64,000 bases of DNA from Echinometra lucunter (Eukaryota; Echinodermata; Echinoidea; Camarodonta; Echinometridae): the NCBI GenBank assembly GCA_029962745.1, contig CM057169.1:18485683-18549682 (forward strand), written 5' to 3'. Below, piece by piece: positions 25,738-41,175 of this stretch. A program made the position numbers and the translations under genes. The notes below the pieces were generated by a model. That model was not told where the DNA came from. It saw only the letters and a list, made by a program, of their open reading frames with translations, and did not search any database. Each line of letters starts with the position of its first letter. Within the stretch, counting starts at the first letter, position 1.

Positions 25738-28700
25738 AGAGAGACAGACAGAGATGAAGAGAGACAGAGACAGAGACAGAGAGACAGACAGAGATGGAGA
25801 GAGACAGAGACAGAGAGACAGACAGAGATGGAGAGAGAGACAGAGAGACAGAGATGGAGAGAGACAGAGAGACAGAGATGGAGAGAGACAGAGACAGAGA
25901 CAGAGGCAGAGAGACAGACAGAGATGGAGAGAGACAGAGACAGAGGCAGAGAGACAGACAGAGATGGAGAGAGACAGAGACAGAGGCAGAGGCAGAGAGA
26001 AAGACAGATGGAGACAAAGACAGAGGCAGAGAGAGACAGAGACAGAGAGAGACAGAGAGAAGAGACACAGATAGAGAGAGAGAGACAGAGATGGAGAGAG
26101 ACAGAGACAGAGACAGAGACAGAGACAGAGAGACAGAGACAGAGACAGAGACATGACAATCTTTATAATGTTTCATTCTTCATATCACTTCATATTAAAG
26201 TTATGTAGCATAGCAAAATGGAGTGGAGCGAAAAGGTGCGTCTGGAACACAAACAACACAGAAAATAACATGCTTTTTGTTTTGCATACCTTACGCCATT
26301 TTGCTATAAAGCTATCTAAAGACACATCAATTCTGCAAGTGAAAAGGGTATAAAATACATTAGACATTCAAAAGATAATATACACATTTTAAAAATATCT
26401 ATGACTAATAAGAAACGCAAAGTATCAATTTATGATGTTTTCATCAATCCCCTTAACTCTGGTAATTTCTTAGATCACATAAATTGTTTTTATCTAATCC
26501 AAAACAAAAAAATCCCATGGGTTGGAAGCCAATATTCTCTGGACAAATCCTGAAAGAGATTGGACATTATATCAAATAGTATTTATTTTCAATCCCCCAA
26601 AAGAGTAACTGATCCTCCCATGTAGCTGTACATTTCATTTCCACTTTTCCACAGGCAAGCAAAACATGGAACACATAAAATATTTGCAGAGAAACTTACC
26701 GGATGAACGATCTTTGTCGGGAAATGTTGCTGGATGAATCTGGTTAGGATCTCTCCTGCGACAGACACAAAACCAGGCAGAGTGGTATCGTGCTTTGTCA
26801 TCTCACTCTCGAGGCTAGCCTGAAATACAGTCATAAAGAAATGATGACAGTCTTTAGTGAAAGGATGGGCGGCTGTCATGGTCGAGTGGATAATTCACTG
26901 AACCGAGGATCTCGTGGTCCAAGTACAAGTCCTGCCGCAGCACTAAATGTCCTTTGGCAAGATATGAATCTACATTTGCTACTCTCCACACAGGTGTACA
27001 TGGGTACCAGCAGGGAGGAATTCCTTGAATGCTGTGATTATTAATCAAGCCCTGAACAGTTCATTTGAAGAAATCATTAGGTATATAAAATTTCGAGAAA
27101 AATCTTTAAGAAAGATGATTTGAAAGCAGATCAAAGAATTACATATTTTGAATGAAACATGAAAGCTTCTTTTTCCTGTCATTTTTAATACAAAACACAG
27201 AAATTTCAGATGGATTTAACAAAGTTAGCAAAACTGAAATGATAGGGTTTACAACATTCTAAACAATAATCAGATGAATTTGCTATACGTGTACCTCTCC
27301 TGTTGTTTGAAGTCCAATGACCACACATTTACCCTCTGCTAATGATGCCTTGGCTTCTTTTACAATGGTTGGTACCTTCACTCCAAGGCTGTCATACCAA
27401 AAAAACAAAAGTAAGAAGTACAAGGGAATGTATGCACTGGCAGTCTTTATTAGAGCCATGCATATTTAAAAAAAAAAAAAGTATCTGAAAATGAACAGAA
27501 GAAATCTACATGTAGAAAACACATTTAAATGTGGAAATTTTGATCTACATCTTATTTGTTTAAAGGCATTGGCTAACTTTGTGAGTAGCTGATTAAAAAA
27601 ATTCTCAAACTAAGATGAAACATGTGTATGAGTACTTGTATTTGTACTCAAAAACCCTGAAACCAACCATAATTTGGAATGAAAAAGTGTAAGTTAGACG
27701 CAAACGGCGATTTTATTATCCTTCGTCTCACGAGACAATCACTAAGAGGACCACTTTGCTTGAATTTGAAAATGCCGTTATGTGCCTCCCGCAGCGTGAT
27801 ACACACAGTACGGTAAGGTGAGTCATATGCGCATGTGCACTCCTTATGTCTATTCTGGGCAACCGACCCTCGTATATTTTTCAAACATTGGCTCACATTT
27901 TAAATATCTAAAAATACTTCCAGTGGATATTATACTTTGAAGCTTTCAGACTGGTATTTTTACACTATAACCCTTATGTTTATCCCATTTTCAAGTAACA
28001 AAACAAGATTTTTTTAAAATCATAACAATGTTAGCCAATGCCTTTAACCTTTTACTTGCCAAGAAACACTCTGATAATCAAAAGCATATGGAATATCAAA
28101 AATCTCTCACATGAGAAATACATTATGGTACAGAGAAATCCTTTGCATGGCTCAGAAAGAGTTAATGTTTTCAAAAGAAATTCAAAGCTATTGGTATTTA
28201 ATCCTACACAAGAATTATGTTAATGTGTATCATATGTACAACAGAAAAAGCTTTCTTGTTGAAACACTCAAAGTCTATGTGCAGAATCTAAAACATCATG
28301 CAACTGGAAGTGCTTTCCTATTCATAATATACACCACTTAAATAGCACCATTAAAACCACATTATTTTTTCTGAGAAAAGTATATTCATGAAGCCTGCAC
28401 AATTATAGAACACTGAAATGAAACTAAAAGAGCATGTTAGTTCTATTCCACTCACCAGAGTTGCTTGAAGAATCTCTGGTGACAGGACCAAAACATGGAC
28501 CAGATCCTTCCAGGAGCAGTGTTGGTCCGCTTGAGGGCTACCTCTAACGACCTCTGCAGTTCAGACCTAGGAGGAGATGGACATTTCCAAGTTTTAACAT
28601 GAGAATTCATGAAGCAAGAAAAGTTTCCTGAAAGAATGAAATTTAGATCACTGCACAAATGGTTTGTGAAGTACAGTTCTAATATTCCAATAATAATCAT

Positions 28701-28990
28701 CATCATCAAAATAATAAAACTTGGTACTTTTATAGCACATAACACATTACATTACAGGATAGCATGCCTTAATTGCCTTTATATATTCTATACCTCAGTA
28801 AGGAGGCAAAAGAATTAGACAGAAGAAAAAAGCAAGCAAGAGACAGTATGAGAGAGAGAAAACAAGTGAGGAAATGACAAAGGGATATGGAACAGGAGGA
28901 TGAGACAGGAAGGGATGAATTGAAAAGCTAAAACATTTCTCTACATAATACTAAAAATTCAATGGCTGTGACTAATACAGTGTATTTGCT

Positions 28991-29037
<47 letters not shown>

Positions 29038-32000
29038 CACTCTCTCTTTCTCTCTTTTTCTGTCTCCCTCTCTCTCTGCTCTTTCCCCATCGTGGATAGA
29101 ACATCAACCATGTTTCTTTTCATGTCAGTACAATAAAATGAAGATGCATCCACCAAGTTTCATTTCAATTTTCTCTCTGGTACTTGAGCAGAAGTGGATT
29201 TTGAATTTTATAATAAAATGAATGTCCACACAGCTCAAAGGCCTAAATGAAATTGATAAAATATTCCAATGCAATGTGCTATTAATCATAGTGCTGCTCA
29301 CCATACGTGTGCTGCCATGTCATACATCTTGACCTGTTCCTCGGTCAATGTCGTCTCCACGGTAACAAACTCTGCCTCCTGGAAGCTCAGACCGCGAGAG
29401 ACGTACATGCCAGATGCCTTCATTTCCATGGCTAACATCTCAGCGGCACCTAGATGGAAAATGCAAAAGTTCATTATATGCACAAGAAGTTGCTTCTGAA
29501 ATGCACTCACGCTTAACATCTGGGTGGAGAGTGGCAAATTGTAGATTCCTATTTTGCCAAGGACATTAGTGCCGCGGCAGGATTCAAACTCGGACCATGA
29601 GATTCACAGTCCGGTGACATGTCCACTCGACCACAACACCTATACAATAGATCAGTAAATTTCACTTACATTAACTATCATAATGGCCTTTATTGTAAGA
29701 AAGAAAACTGTTGCAAACCACACATAATCGATGCTGGTCATGCTACTATACAAATATACTACACATGTACCACTACTCCACTTTATACATAATGGCCAGA
29801 ATTCATGTAAGAGGTTTATATTTAAACCAGGGTTCAAATCTCCATAATTGCAGACCACGGTTCAAAATAAAGTTTCATGTTCATGATAACACAAATTTCA
29901 GTCAAACAGTCATGATACAAGGCACTAAAAGCATTCACTTTTCTTCCTACTAACTACCAGCTTATATGTACCCCACTTGATTGGATATTGGCAGATGTTC
30001 ATTCATGTCTTGCCAAATGATAGTAGCACTATGGCATGGATTCTGAACCCCATAAAATCCACAATCCATGACTTATCCACTAGACCACAACATCTCTATT
30101 AACCCATTCGTGACAGAGGTCCACATTTTGTGATTTGACCTAATAACTTTTGATGCAGAGCCCTAAAATTTATACCAATTACATGAGCATAAAGAGTAAA
30201 AAATTCTACACAAACTGTGCCCATTTTGGTTGCATCAATATTCATTGTTTGATGCTGAAATTTTTTTAAAGGAAAATAAGCATTAAAATCCTTAAATTGG
30301 CAATGTGATAGAAAGTTTAAAATCACCGTTTTCCCCTGCAAATTGGAAACTTTTTGACTTCTCATCATAATTTCTGTCAATTTATATTCATTTCAGATAC
30401 ATGACATTTTATAAGAACAAGCCAATAGCAAGATTGTGTCTCGCCCACCCGTGACTAAATAACACGAAGGTTTCCCCAAGTACATCCCTAACCAAGTTTG
30501 ATATCGCAAAGTCTTGCAGGTAAACTTTAATGTTTGACCTCAAATGACCTTTGACCTCACCATGTGAACTCCGACAGCACCACAACATGATGTTACCCCT
30601 AGTGCATCTATGACCCAAGTTTGGTTGCCATTTGACCATCAGTTGTCAAGTTATGTGTCATAAGAGAGTCGTGCATGTAAACTGTAATGTTTGAAATAAA
30701 ATAACCTTTGACCTTACCACGTGACATCCGATGCCACTATAACATGAAGGTCTACCAAGTGCATCCATGACCCAAGTTTAGTTAAAAAGGGAGCAGACGT
30801 TGCAAAGTTACTTATCATAAGAGAGTCTTGCAAGTAAACTTTCACGTTTGATATAAAATGACCTTTGACCTTACCATGTGACCTCTGATACCACTATAAC
30901 ATGAAGGTCCCCAAGAACCCTTTCACCTTATCATGTGAAGTCCAACAGAATGATAACATGCACTTCCCCTTAGTGATCTGCAACCCAAGTTTGACTCAAA
31001 AGTGTGACACGGTTGCAAAGTTTTGTGTCATAAGAGAGTCTTGCACGTAAACTTTAACCGTTCAACGTTTGACCTGTAATGACCTTTGACCTGACCATGT
31101 GACCTCTGACTGGACCATAACATGCAGGTCCCCTTAGTGCATCTACAACCCAAGTTTGATAGATAAGTGTCACACGGTTGCAGAGTTTTGTGTCATAAGA
31201 GAGTCTTGCACGTAAACTTTAATGTTTGACCTGAAATGACCTTTGACCTTACCATGTGACCTATGACTGGACCATAACATGCAGGTCCCCTTAGTGCATC
31301 GACAACCCAAGTTTGATAGATAAGTGTCACACGGTTGCAGAGTTTTGAGTCATAAGAGAGTCTTGCACGTAAACTTCAACGTTTGACCTGAAATGACCTT
31401 TGACCTTACCATGTGACCTCTGACTGGACCATAACATGCAGGTCCCCTCAGTGCATCTACAACCCAAGTTTGGTTGAAAAGTGAGTCACGGTTGCAAAGT
31501 TATGTGTGATAAGAGAGTCTTGCACGTCAACTTTAACATTTGACCTGAAATGACCTTTGACCTTACCATGTGACCTCTGACTGGACAATAAGATGCAGGT
31601 CCCCTTAGTGCATCTACAACCCAAGTTTGATTGAACAGTGTCACACAGTTGCAGAGTTTTGTGTCATAAGAGAGTCTTGCACGTAAATTTTAACGTTTGA
31701 CCTAAAATGACCTTTGACCTTACCATGTGACCTCTGACTAGAGCATAACATGCAGGTCCGCTTAGGGCATCTACAACCCAAGTTTGGTTGAAAAGTGAGT
31801 CACGGTTGCAGAGTTTTGTGTCATAAGAGAGTCTTGCACGTAAACTTTAACATTTGACCTGAAATGACCTTTGACCTTACCATGTGACCTCTGACTGGAC
31901 CATAACATGCAGGTCCCCTTAGTGCATCTACAACCCAAGTTTGGTTGAAAAGTGAGTCACGGTTGCCAAGTTATCTTTCATAACGTTTGTGACGGACGGA

Positions 32001-33071
32001 CGGACGGACGACGGACGGACGACATTTGGATCCCTTAGTCTCGCCTTCACCTCCGGTGGGCGAGACAAAAATGAAGCAATAAAATAAAAATGTTGGTGTT
32101 GCCAATTTGAAGAATAAAAGCTGACCAAATTAGGCTTTAAATAATTCCTGTCACGAATAGGTTAAGAAAGCAACCGCACTCACCAAGTCCTCTCCTTGTG
32201 ATGGTATCCAGGAAATGCTCGAAGGTCTTGAAAGAAGCCCCTTCACCCCATAGGCCCAATCTTTCCATGAATGCCTGTAAATCAATTTGAGCAAGAATGG
32301 CAAAAGATATCCCATGAGTCCATGAACAATCTGAAATCCCATTTGCTGTTATTTCCCCTGAATGCCCCCCCCCCCCGATCCTAATTTTCAATTTGATTAT
32401 ATAATGGTATAATACACCTTCCACACTTCAGTGACAACATTCTAAAAACTGTCCGTCACGTCAAGAAAAGAATATATAAATGCCAACGTTTAAATGTCAT
32501 AGCAAAAGTGAAATTGTGCAGAACAATGCTTGTCCACTGGTTATAACCCAGACTTTCAACTCATAAAAGAAATAGCTGCAAGTACACTGACCATGTTCTT
32601 CACATCTGTTACTCCTGTAGCACTGCAGTACACTACACGTGCTTTCGGTAGTAGCCTGGAAAGACAAGAAATACAAGTACACAAGGTTAATGTTTAGTGT
32701 ACCTGAAAGAGAGACTAAATTTCACCACAGCAAATCAAATGTATACAAAAAAATACAGCATACACGTACATGTTTAAGCATACAAAATGAGGACTGGGGA
32801 ATTTTATGTCTATACGAAGAGAGGTTATGGGCACAGTGAACCAAATTTGCAAAGTGCAGTTTTTTCGCCGTTTTTTTTTTTTTTTCCGTTTCCTGTGTTA
32901 CTCCCAATGGGGAAACAGTTTTGCATTTTTTTCGCCCTTTTGTGGCTGTTTTCAAAAGGGCTACAAAATGGCGAAAATCTGCTGATTCTGCTCACTGTGA
33001 GGGTACATCAAAGAGCAGGAGACAGACAGAGAGGAAACAAAAAACCCAACAACAAATAAAAAGACAAAGAT

Positions 33072-33116
<45 letters not shown>

Positions 33117-36100
33117 TAGTACAGATTTTTTTGGTGTTAAAATGCACAGAGGTAACATAGACAAATGAAAGTCATTTCACATCATGTACACATACTGGAG
33201 CTGAAACTAACCTTTGGATTGATGTAACAGCCATTGCAATCTTAGTACTGTTCTTCTCCTTCCCCTGAAAGGAAAACAAAAGAACAGGGAGAACATCACT
33301 AGTACAATCCAACCTGCCGTGTTGAATAATACATACGAATTTTGACTATAAAAAAAAAAAAAATCACTAGTACAAGACGAGTCATCATTACAATAATCAT
33401 TGTTACTGTACTTATTGTTATCACTGTCATCATCATCATCATCACCATCATCATCCTCATCCTCATCATCACCACCACCATGATCATCATCACCATCATC
33501 ATCACCATCATCATCACCATCACCATCATCATCACCATCATCACCATCACCATCATCATCATCATCACCATCATCCTCCTCCTCTTCCTATTCATCATAG
33601 TCATCATCATTGTAACAGTTAGAGATAAATGAAATTGGAATACTCACTGGTATGAAATGTTTAGCTTTGTGACATTCATCAAAGATGAGACATCCATCAA
33701 ACTGATCTCCTCCGCACCAATCAATCAGCTGCTTTAAACGACTTTGACGTCCACTCACTGACATACAAAAGGAAACAATCACAAGCTTTTCATTTATACA
33801 TGTTCAAAGATCATTTTGATACAGCACAGTTAAACACAAGAAGAGGTGGAAGTCACTTGTCACTTACCACAGAGATGCTATCTTCAATATCACTTTTCTG
33901 GTGCCTTCAGGTGAGGCTTATGACTATCCTCAGATACAGATGAAGTACTCTTATTCTGTATTGGGCACTTTGAAGCTTCTTCTGATAGGGGAGGGAGGAA
34001 CCCTTCAGCTTACATGTACCCCTTCCCTTAATACTGCAGCTACACCACGACTCATCTTTGAAAAATTTACATAGACCTCAAGAATCACTACTAAGATAAA
34101 ATACATACTTTTCTACCACATACTTTGATTTCCAAAAAATTTTTTACGTGACAAAAATGTTTTTAAAAGAATCAATGCATTAACCAGTGATGTTTTAAAC
34201 ATCACTTAAAATAAATGTAACAGAGGCTTTGTCTTTAACAAACAGAAGTCGATACAAGTTTGAACACATGGAAAACCACTTTATGGAAAGCATACTTACC
34301 ACCTTTTTGCACTGAAGACACAAGAGTAGCATAGGTACTAAACACTATCCCCTCCTTCATAGTAGCTGAAAGACCAAAAGCCCTTAAAAGGGAATAAAAG
34401 GGAATGATAAACACAAATATATTCAAATATATTCCACATACTAAGAATCTTGCGGTAAGATTGGTCAAAAGTTAACCAAGAGTTAATTCATACTATCCAT
34501 TGTGTATTAGTTGTTCAGCTGGTGGCGTGGCAATTACAAATTTACTTTACCTACGTCAATATTGGGTATGTACATGTATATGTATTTCTGACAAGGAAGA
34601 ATCATGTGTGAAATTGCCACAATATGCATGGCGACAAGAGTAAAAAAAAAATATTTGAGTATATATTTCTAACAGTAATAATAAATGCCACTGATTGTTT
34701 TGCTTTTTGGCAATGTTTTTTCGCTATCACACCATTAGTGGAAAACTCCTGCTCACCAGGAAGTATTTTTTGTCCTTTTGCTATAGCATACACTACCACC
34801 ACACCTAACTTAAGGTGTTATTTCTTAACATTTCTGAAACTTCTGCGCTTTTCGCGGAGGGGGAACCTTGTGTGATTTTTTTTCTAGTGAGAAGCCTGCA
34901 TATTATGTCTTTATTTGGCATCCATTTCTTACCTTGTTTCCCTATCTAGATGTTGACATCCTTCAATAACTTTGATATGACATCCTAGATCACTGACATC
35001 TCTGTTTGGAAAAAACACAGTACATTTTTTTTTCAAATCAAAGTTTGAATAAACATAACAATATGCTGAATGATTTACTCCATGTGAAAACAATATAAGG
35101 AAATTAGAGAAAATAGCACATAGACTTAAAACACATTTAGTTAAAATTACATTACTTTGGTGCAAAAGTGTGTTTCATTCTATGGGATTTCAAAATTCAA
35201 TGGCCTGCATTCATGAAAAAAGTTTATTTTAACCTCTGGTATAAGCTACGTGTACATGTATGGTTCAAACGTACAGCATGGACTATGAGCACAAAAAAGG
35301 GTACACTTTTTTAATAAGTGTATTATTGTCTGCTTATTGGACAGGAAGACAAGTGTGTAACTTGCATACTGATATGGAGTTTTAAACCATACATGTAAAT
35401 TAGATAAACCTCTTTGTGAATTCTGGCCAATAAGCTTGATCCACTGATGAAATCTACAAATGATTTATGAATTTCATCAAGCACGTTAAAAAAACTGTTA
35501 CGATGTGATCACTTATATCAACATTATGGATAAATAACATCAATTCAGGGATCAAAGGAAAGTTTTGGCTCAAAGGCTTCATGTCCCAATGTTGCTTAGA
35601 TTTAAGTGTTTCATATCATGCTAAGATACGACAGCAGAATATTCTCCAAATTTTGTAAGACATATTTATAGTTAACACAGATTTCTTACCTCTGCGCATC
35701 TACTTTCAAATCAGCTGATATACTGAACCAGATGTGTTTCCTTCTGCCTCTTACATAGTTATCAAGAATAATACCTGAAATCTGGAAAGAAATATTACCC
35801 TTCTAATTCTGAAGTCCAAGACAGCAATACTGCAGACATCCCTCTATGTCGTTTTTTTGGAAATTGTAAAACACATGCTCCAGAGCCTATCACTTGGTGT
35901 TCAATGCCAACTTAATCCTTGATGCTACAACCCATTTCATAACATACAAATAGTGACTGCTTTGAGGGACATGGGTATAAACTAGATGAATCTTCGACCA
36001 CGCGTGGTCGAACTTTATGCCTCCGCCATTACCAAATCAGAAATAAATGGCACTTTATGTTGATTTATTTTCATTTATACAATGACATCTTTGACCTTGA

Positions 36101-38955
36101 ACTTTGACCTTGTGACCCCCAAATCTAATGAGAGCATTGCCCTTTCCATATGCATACATGACCAAGTTTGTTGAACCGTCAAATGGTTACTGAGTTATCA
36201 CAAGAACGAACCATTTCTATGTAGATAATGACCTCTATGACCTTTGACCTTTGACCTTGAGACCCCAAAATCTAATCAGATCATTGTCCCTCCCATATGC
36301 ATACCTGTGCCAAGTTTGAAGTTGATAGGTCAAATGGTTAAGTTATCGCGAGAACGAGCCATTTTTATGTGTTTTATTAACTCTATGACCTTGACCTTTG
36401 ACCTTGTGACTCCAAAATCTAATCAGATCATTGTCCCTCCCATATGCATACCTGTGCCAAGTCTGAGGTTGATAGGTCAAATGGTTCTTAAGTTATCACG
36501 AGAACAAGCCATTTTTATATGTTTTATTACCTCTATGACCCTGACCTTTGACCTTGTGACCCCAAAATCTAATCAGATCATTGTCCCTCCCATATGCATA
36601 CCTGTGCCAAGTCTGAGGTTGATAGGTCAAATGGTTCTTAAGTTATCGCGAGAACGAGCCATTTTTATATGTTTTATTACCTCTATGACCTTGACCTTTG
36701 ACCTTGTGACCCCAAAATCTAATCAGATCATTGTCCCTCCAATATGCATACCTGTGCCAAGTTTGAGGTGGATCTGTCAAATGGTTCTTAAGTTATCGCG
36801 AGAACGAGCCATTTTTATGTGTTTTATTACCTCTATGACCTTGACCTTTGATTTTGAGACTCCAAAATCTAATCAGATCATTGTCCCTCCCATATGGATA
36901 CACAAGCCAAGTTTGAAGTTGATCTGTCAAACGGTTCTTAAGTTATCACGAGAACGAAAACGGGATGGACGGACGGACGAACGGACGGACGACCCGAAAA
37001 CATAATGCCTCCGGCAACCACCTACGGTGGGCGGAGGCATAAAAACTATAGCCCAAGGTAAGCTCAGTGCAGTCCTGATAAGAGCTATAGATTTAACCAT
37101 GACGTCGAAAATAAGCAGTCAATATTTGTTTCATATACTACATCCTGCATGGAGATTTTGCAAAAAAAGAGAGGAAAATACATGTCTCATTGGTGTACTA
37201 ATTGTCTACTGAAAAAAAAGACAGGTTTAACTCTTTATCAAAGCATACAAGTTTAAAGTTCTGTTTCTCAACCAACGTTGTGAACATCATGCGCAGGTAT
37301 TGCTAGATTGCTTTGTACCCTATAGCAGAATGATGCCCAGTCAATTTTTTTGCTACACTGCCCGGCAATCTGCAGAATCAACCAATCAGAGGCTAGAATC
37401 TTGACATGTTGTATTATAAATAACTGTAACCCTACTATATCCTGAAATCTAAATCATAAGGAAATCTTAATCTAATGGATCAATATGATAGTTAGGATCA
37501 AGAAAATGTTAAATGAATGTTATTTTACACTTTTCCAAGTGAAAATATTGTTAAAATATTGCATGGCCTTAGCAAAATACTGATGTAAAAATTATTCAAA
37601 TTTACCTGTCTCCCTTTACCAACACCAGCAGCATCACCAATGAAAAATCCTGCCCTGCAACCATTGGCCAATAATTTTTGATGTCGCTGACACTGGAATA
37701 TACATGTAATGTTACATTGTCAATATCATGCAAAAACAGAGATACTGATGAAAATTTGTACATGCAGTCATCTGCTGCAAAGGATACAAAAGGGCAAAAT
37801 AAGAATTGGACATAATATTGATAGCAAATTCGCAATATCCCTTCATTCAATTTTAATTAACATGATGACCAGCTGAAGCATGACTTTTATGTGTAACAAT
37901 ACAGTATCTTTAACATGATTCTCATCCTTTTGCCTCCAGGAACGGGAATGGTCTCTATATCAAGTCTATAGGAGTTTAAAAATTCAGCAGTCAGTGGGTG
38001 AAACTTAAAGCTGTAATTGATCCCTGGCTCAGCCTAAAGTTAAACGTATCGAAAGCCATCTCAAATATAATAGATAATTCACACATTATCACCCCACATC
38101 CCAGGCTGTAATATAATCACATGTCTCAAACTTAAAATGTACTAAAATGAACTGCAGGGACAATAAAACAATGATTTTCTTAAGAAACCTTACTACAACC
38201 AGAGAAACAAAATGGACTGTGCCACTCACTGCATACTGAATCCCTTCAAGCTGTAGATCGCTGAGTTTGCCGCCCTCTATGACATTATGTGGTATTGATG
38301 ATGCAAGCTTGTAGGTGGCTTCAGGTAGAGGTACAGCCTGGCAAATAGATTGTAATAAATATCACTAACACTCTGCAGATATTTACATGTAACCCTTTGA
38401 AAACTACATGTATGCTCGAGATAACTCAGGCTGGGGTCCATGGAAAATGTGTGGGTCATATTGAAATTAAATAATTCTGCTCAACGGATTTGAGAATAAC
38501 TGAGCCCTGCATAACTGAGCTCGGAAGAAAATTTTGTGGGGTCTATAGTGCATTATATAAGCAAAAGTTAGGCCTAGCAAAAGGGTGAGCTCCCTTTTTC
38601 TTTGTTGGTTTTGTTGTGCAATATCTGCCTTTAAAAACAAAAGACTGAAAATTGTGCAATCCTTGCTACATTTTCTGATAATGCTTCTTTTTCATATGAT
38701 TTCTGATTTCTTCTTATATGTAAATTGTCTACAAATTTTGCACATGTCAAGGAAGATATGAAAAAAAAAAGCAAAGATATACAGTACAAAATACAAATGC
38801 CAATCATCCCCTCAATTATCATCATCATCACCATCATCATCACCATCATCATCACCATCACCATCATCATCACCATCATCATCACCATCATCACCACCAC
38901 TGCCATCATCACCATCACCACCACCACTGCCATCATCATCATCATCATCACCACC

Positions 38956-38987
<32 letters not shown>

Positions 38988-41142
38988 TACCAACATCACC
39001 ATCATCATAACCATCACCATCATCACCATTAACATCCTCCACCTAAGGCTCCTCACTGTTATCATCATCTACTCACTGAGAGTGATGCTGCCTCTACGAT
39101 GTTGCCAGGATGCTTGATGGCTCCAGGTATCACGGTGGTCGCTTGGTAACCAGAGAACACTTCTTCACTGAAAAAGGAATGAATATAACAAACATGTCAA
39201 ACTGATAAGGTGCTGTCTTAATAAAAAAAAAAAAAATTTAAATGCAAAGGCATGTCAAACTATGACATTTCAACCCATCCGCGACATATATTGTGTGGTT
39301 TGGCCCAATAAATCTTGATGCAGAGCCCTATCAAACATACCAAAGGCATGAGCAGAATGAATAACAACAAATCAAATTTGCATACTCTTCACATTTCAGT
39401 TGTGTTAGTATTTGTTGTTTGAAGTGATGCTGAAAATGTTTTGTATGGGCATGTCCCAATTGCCTGTAGATCTCTCAGATGAATTTAACAGAACTTTTGT
39501 TAACTGGCTACATGCAGTCCTTGCAAAATGAGTGTATGAGTTTCTTTGACCCCAAAATTGCAAAGGACTCATTTTTTCAATTTGAAGTCAGCATCATTAA
39601 CCCATTGCCTATAGGAACCGGATGGCCCCTGTATTAAGTCTATGGGAGTTTGAGAATTCAGTAAGTCAACAGATTAACATCATACTGCAGGTATTTGCAA
39701 TCAAAACTACACGTATATTAATAATCCAAATCTTACCTGGATATGTAACTCATAGCAATCAACGCTGAATAATTGTTGAATAATCATAGAAACACAAAGG
39801 AAAACTTAATTCCACTAAAGTTCTGTACAGAGCAAGGGAATAACCAGCAATGACAATTTCATGTTTGTTAGCTTTCTTTTGTACACATTAATGTACTACA
39901 TGTACTTGAATCCATTTCCTGTATGAATGCGGACAGTTACTGGAAAGTTGTAAAGGAAAAGAAGATATAATTCTTTGAAGTGTTTTCTTGTAAACCATTC
40001 AAATTTTGGATTTTCTTCAAGTTGGCAAGCTTACAGATAGACCTACAATACCAGTAGATCAGAGTTAAAGACGATTTGGTCAAGTGCCAAATACTGCTCA
40101 CTTTTCATTGTCCAATGAAAACAGCTTTATCACATGGGTAAAAATTAACGGTTAAGTACTACAAGGCACAAAAATAAAAGATAAAACATGTAAATAAACA
40201 AAGAAGAGTAAATATAAATATCATTAACAGTAAAATGCTTGTGAATATTACTCCATTTAAAGATATGACTTATCCAGTAAAAGATCTTTGTACATGTACC
40301 TGTAGGGAGGATAACAAAGGCAGATAACAAAGTTCTTTCTAATAGAGACACTACGGATCATTCTAGAGTTCAAGCCCATGACCTTTCCATCCTTAAACCA
40401 CTTGATTACAATAACGTCGGCACTAATGCATGTGTACAATATACAGGGTTATAATCATTTTGGAAACACATCACTGCTGGCTGCTTTCTACTACTTTCTA
40501 CTGTAAATAAAAACAAACAAATGCAGAATTTCCCTTTCCACAGAGAGAAGGTGCAGCACACATGAAGCAATTGGCTCTCAAAAAACAAACAAAACAAAAC
40601 AAACAAACAAACAAAACAAAACAAACAAACAAACAAAAAAAAACACAAAAAAAAACATGTTTTTTTGTTTGTTTGTTTTTCTTTCCGTTCAAAATAGCAT
40701 AACATACAAAATCTATACATATTAGATATAAACGGCGGATAGCCCATTTCAGTCGTATTAACAAAAATACAACTGTTCTTCCATGGGGTCCGAAGCCTTT
40801 GAAGGCAAAATTAAATGCTATAAATTCCATTATTCCATATTCCCTAAAGTTACGGATAAGCTGGACAAGAGGGGCTTTCCATGATAGCTTGCTGGTACAC
40901 GAATTTTTAAATACCTGCAAGGCTGCAACCTACGTTTAACATCATATTACTACCCCAGGTGAACGAAACATATTATTTCTTATTATTATTATTGCCACAG
41001 ATTGTTGTATAGCTTTGGGGTCAATGTGCATTCACCAGCTGTTGATCCTAAATCACCAAGGGCTACGGGTGCACAAATGGAGGTGTAGGAATATGGCTAT
41101 TCATAATCCCCCACCTCCCCCCCCAAAAAAAAAAAATAAAAT

Positions 41143-41175
<33 letters not shown>

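Noticed and set aside
25580..26208. Several long overlapping frames on both strands.
   Set aside because: All are translations of the GAGACAGA satellite; open in every frame because of composition.
26288..26332. A 43-base exon-like segment between helicase exons 16 and 17 (TTGCAG|AATTGATG...CGTAAG|GTATGC).
   Set aside because: Including it breaks the frame (AAT TGA) whereas exons 16 and 17 join in phase without it, and its 3' half overlaps a small palindrome (GCAAAATGG/CCATTTTGC). It could be a poison exon but nothing supports that.
36244..37005. 253-codon plus-strand open frame.
   Set aside because: It is a translation of a tandem repeat whose unit length is close to a multiple of three; the peptide just repeats with the DNA unit.
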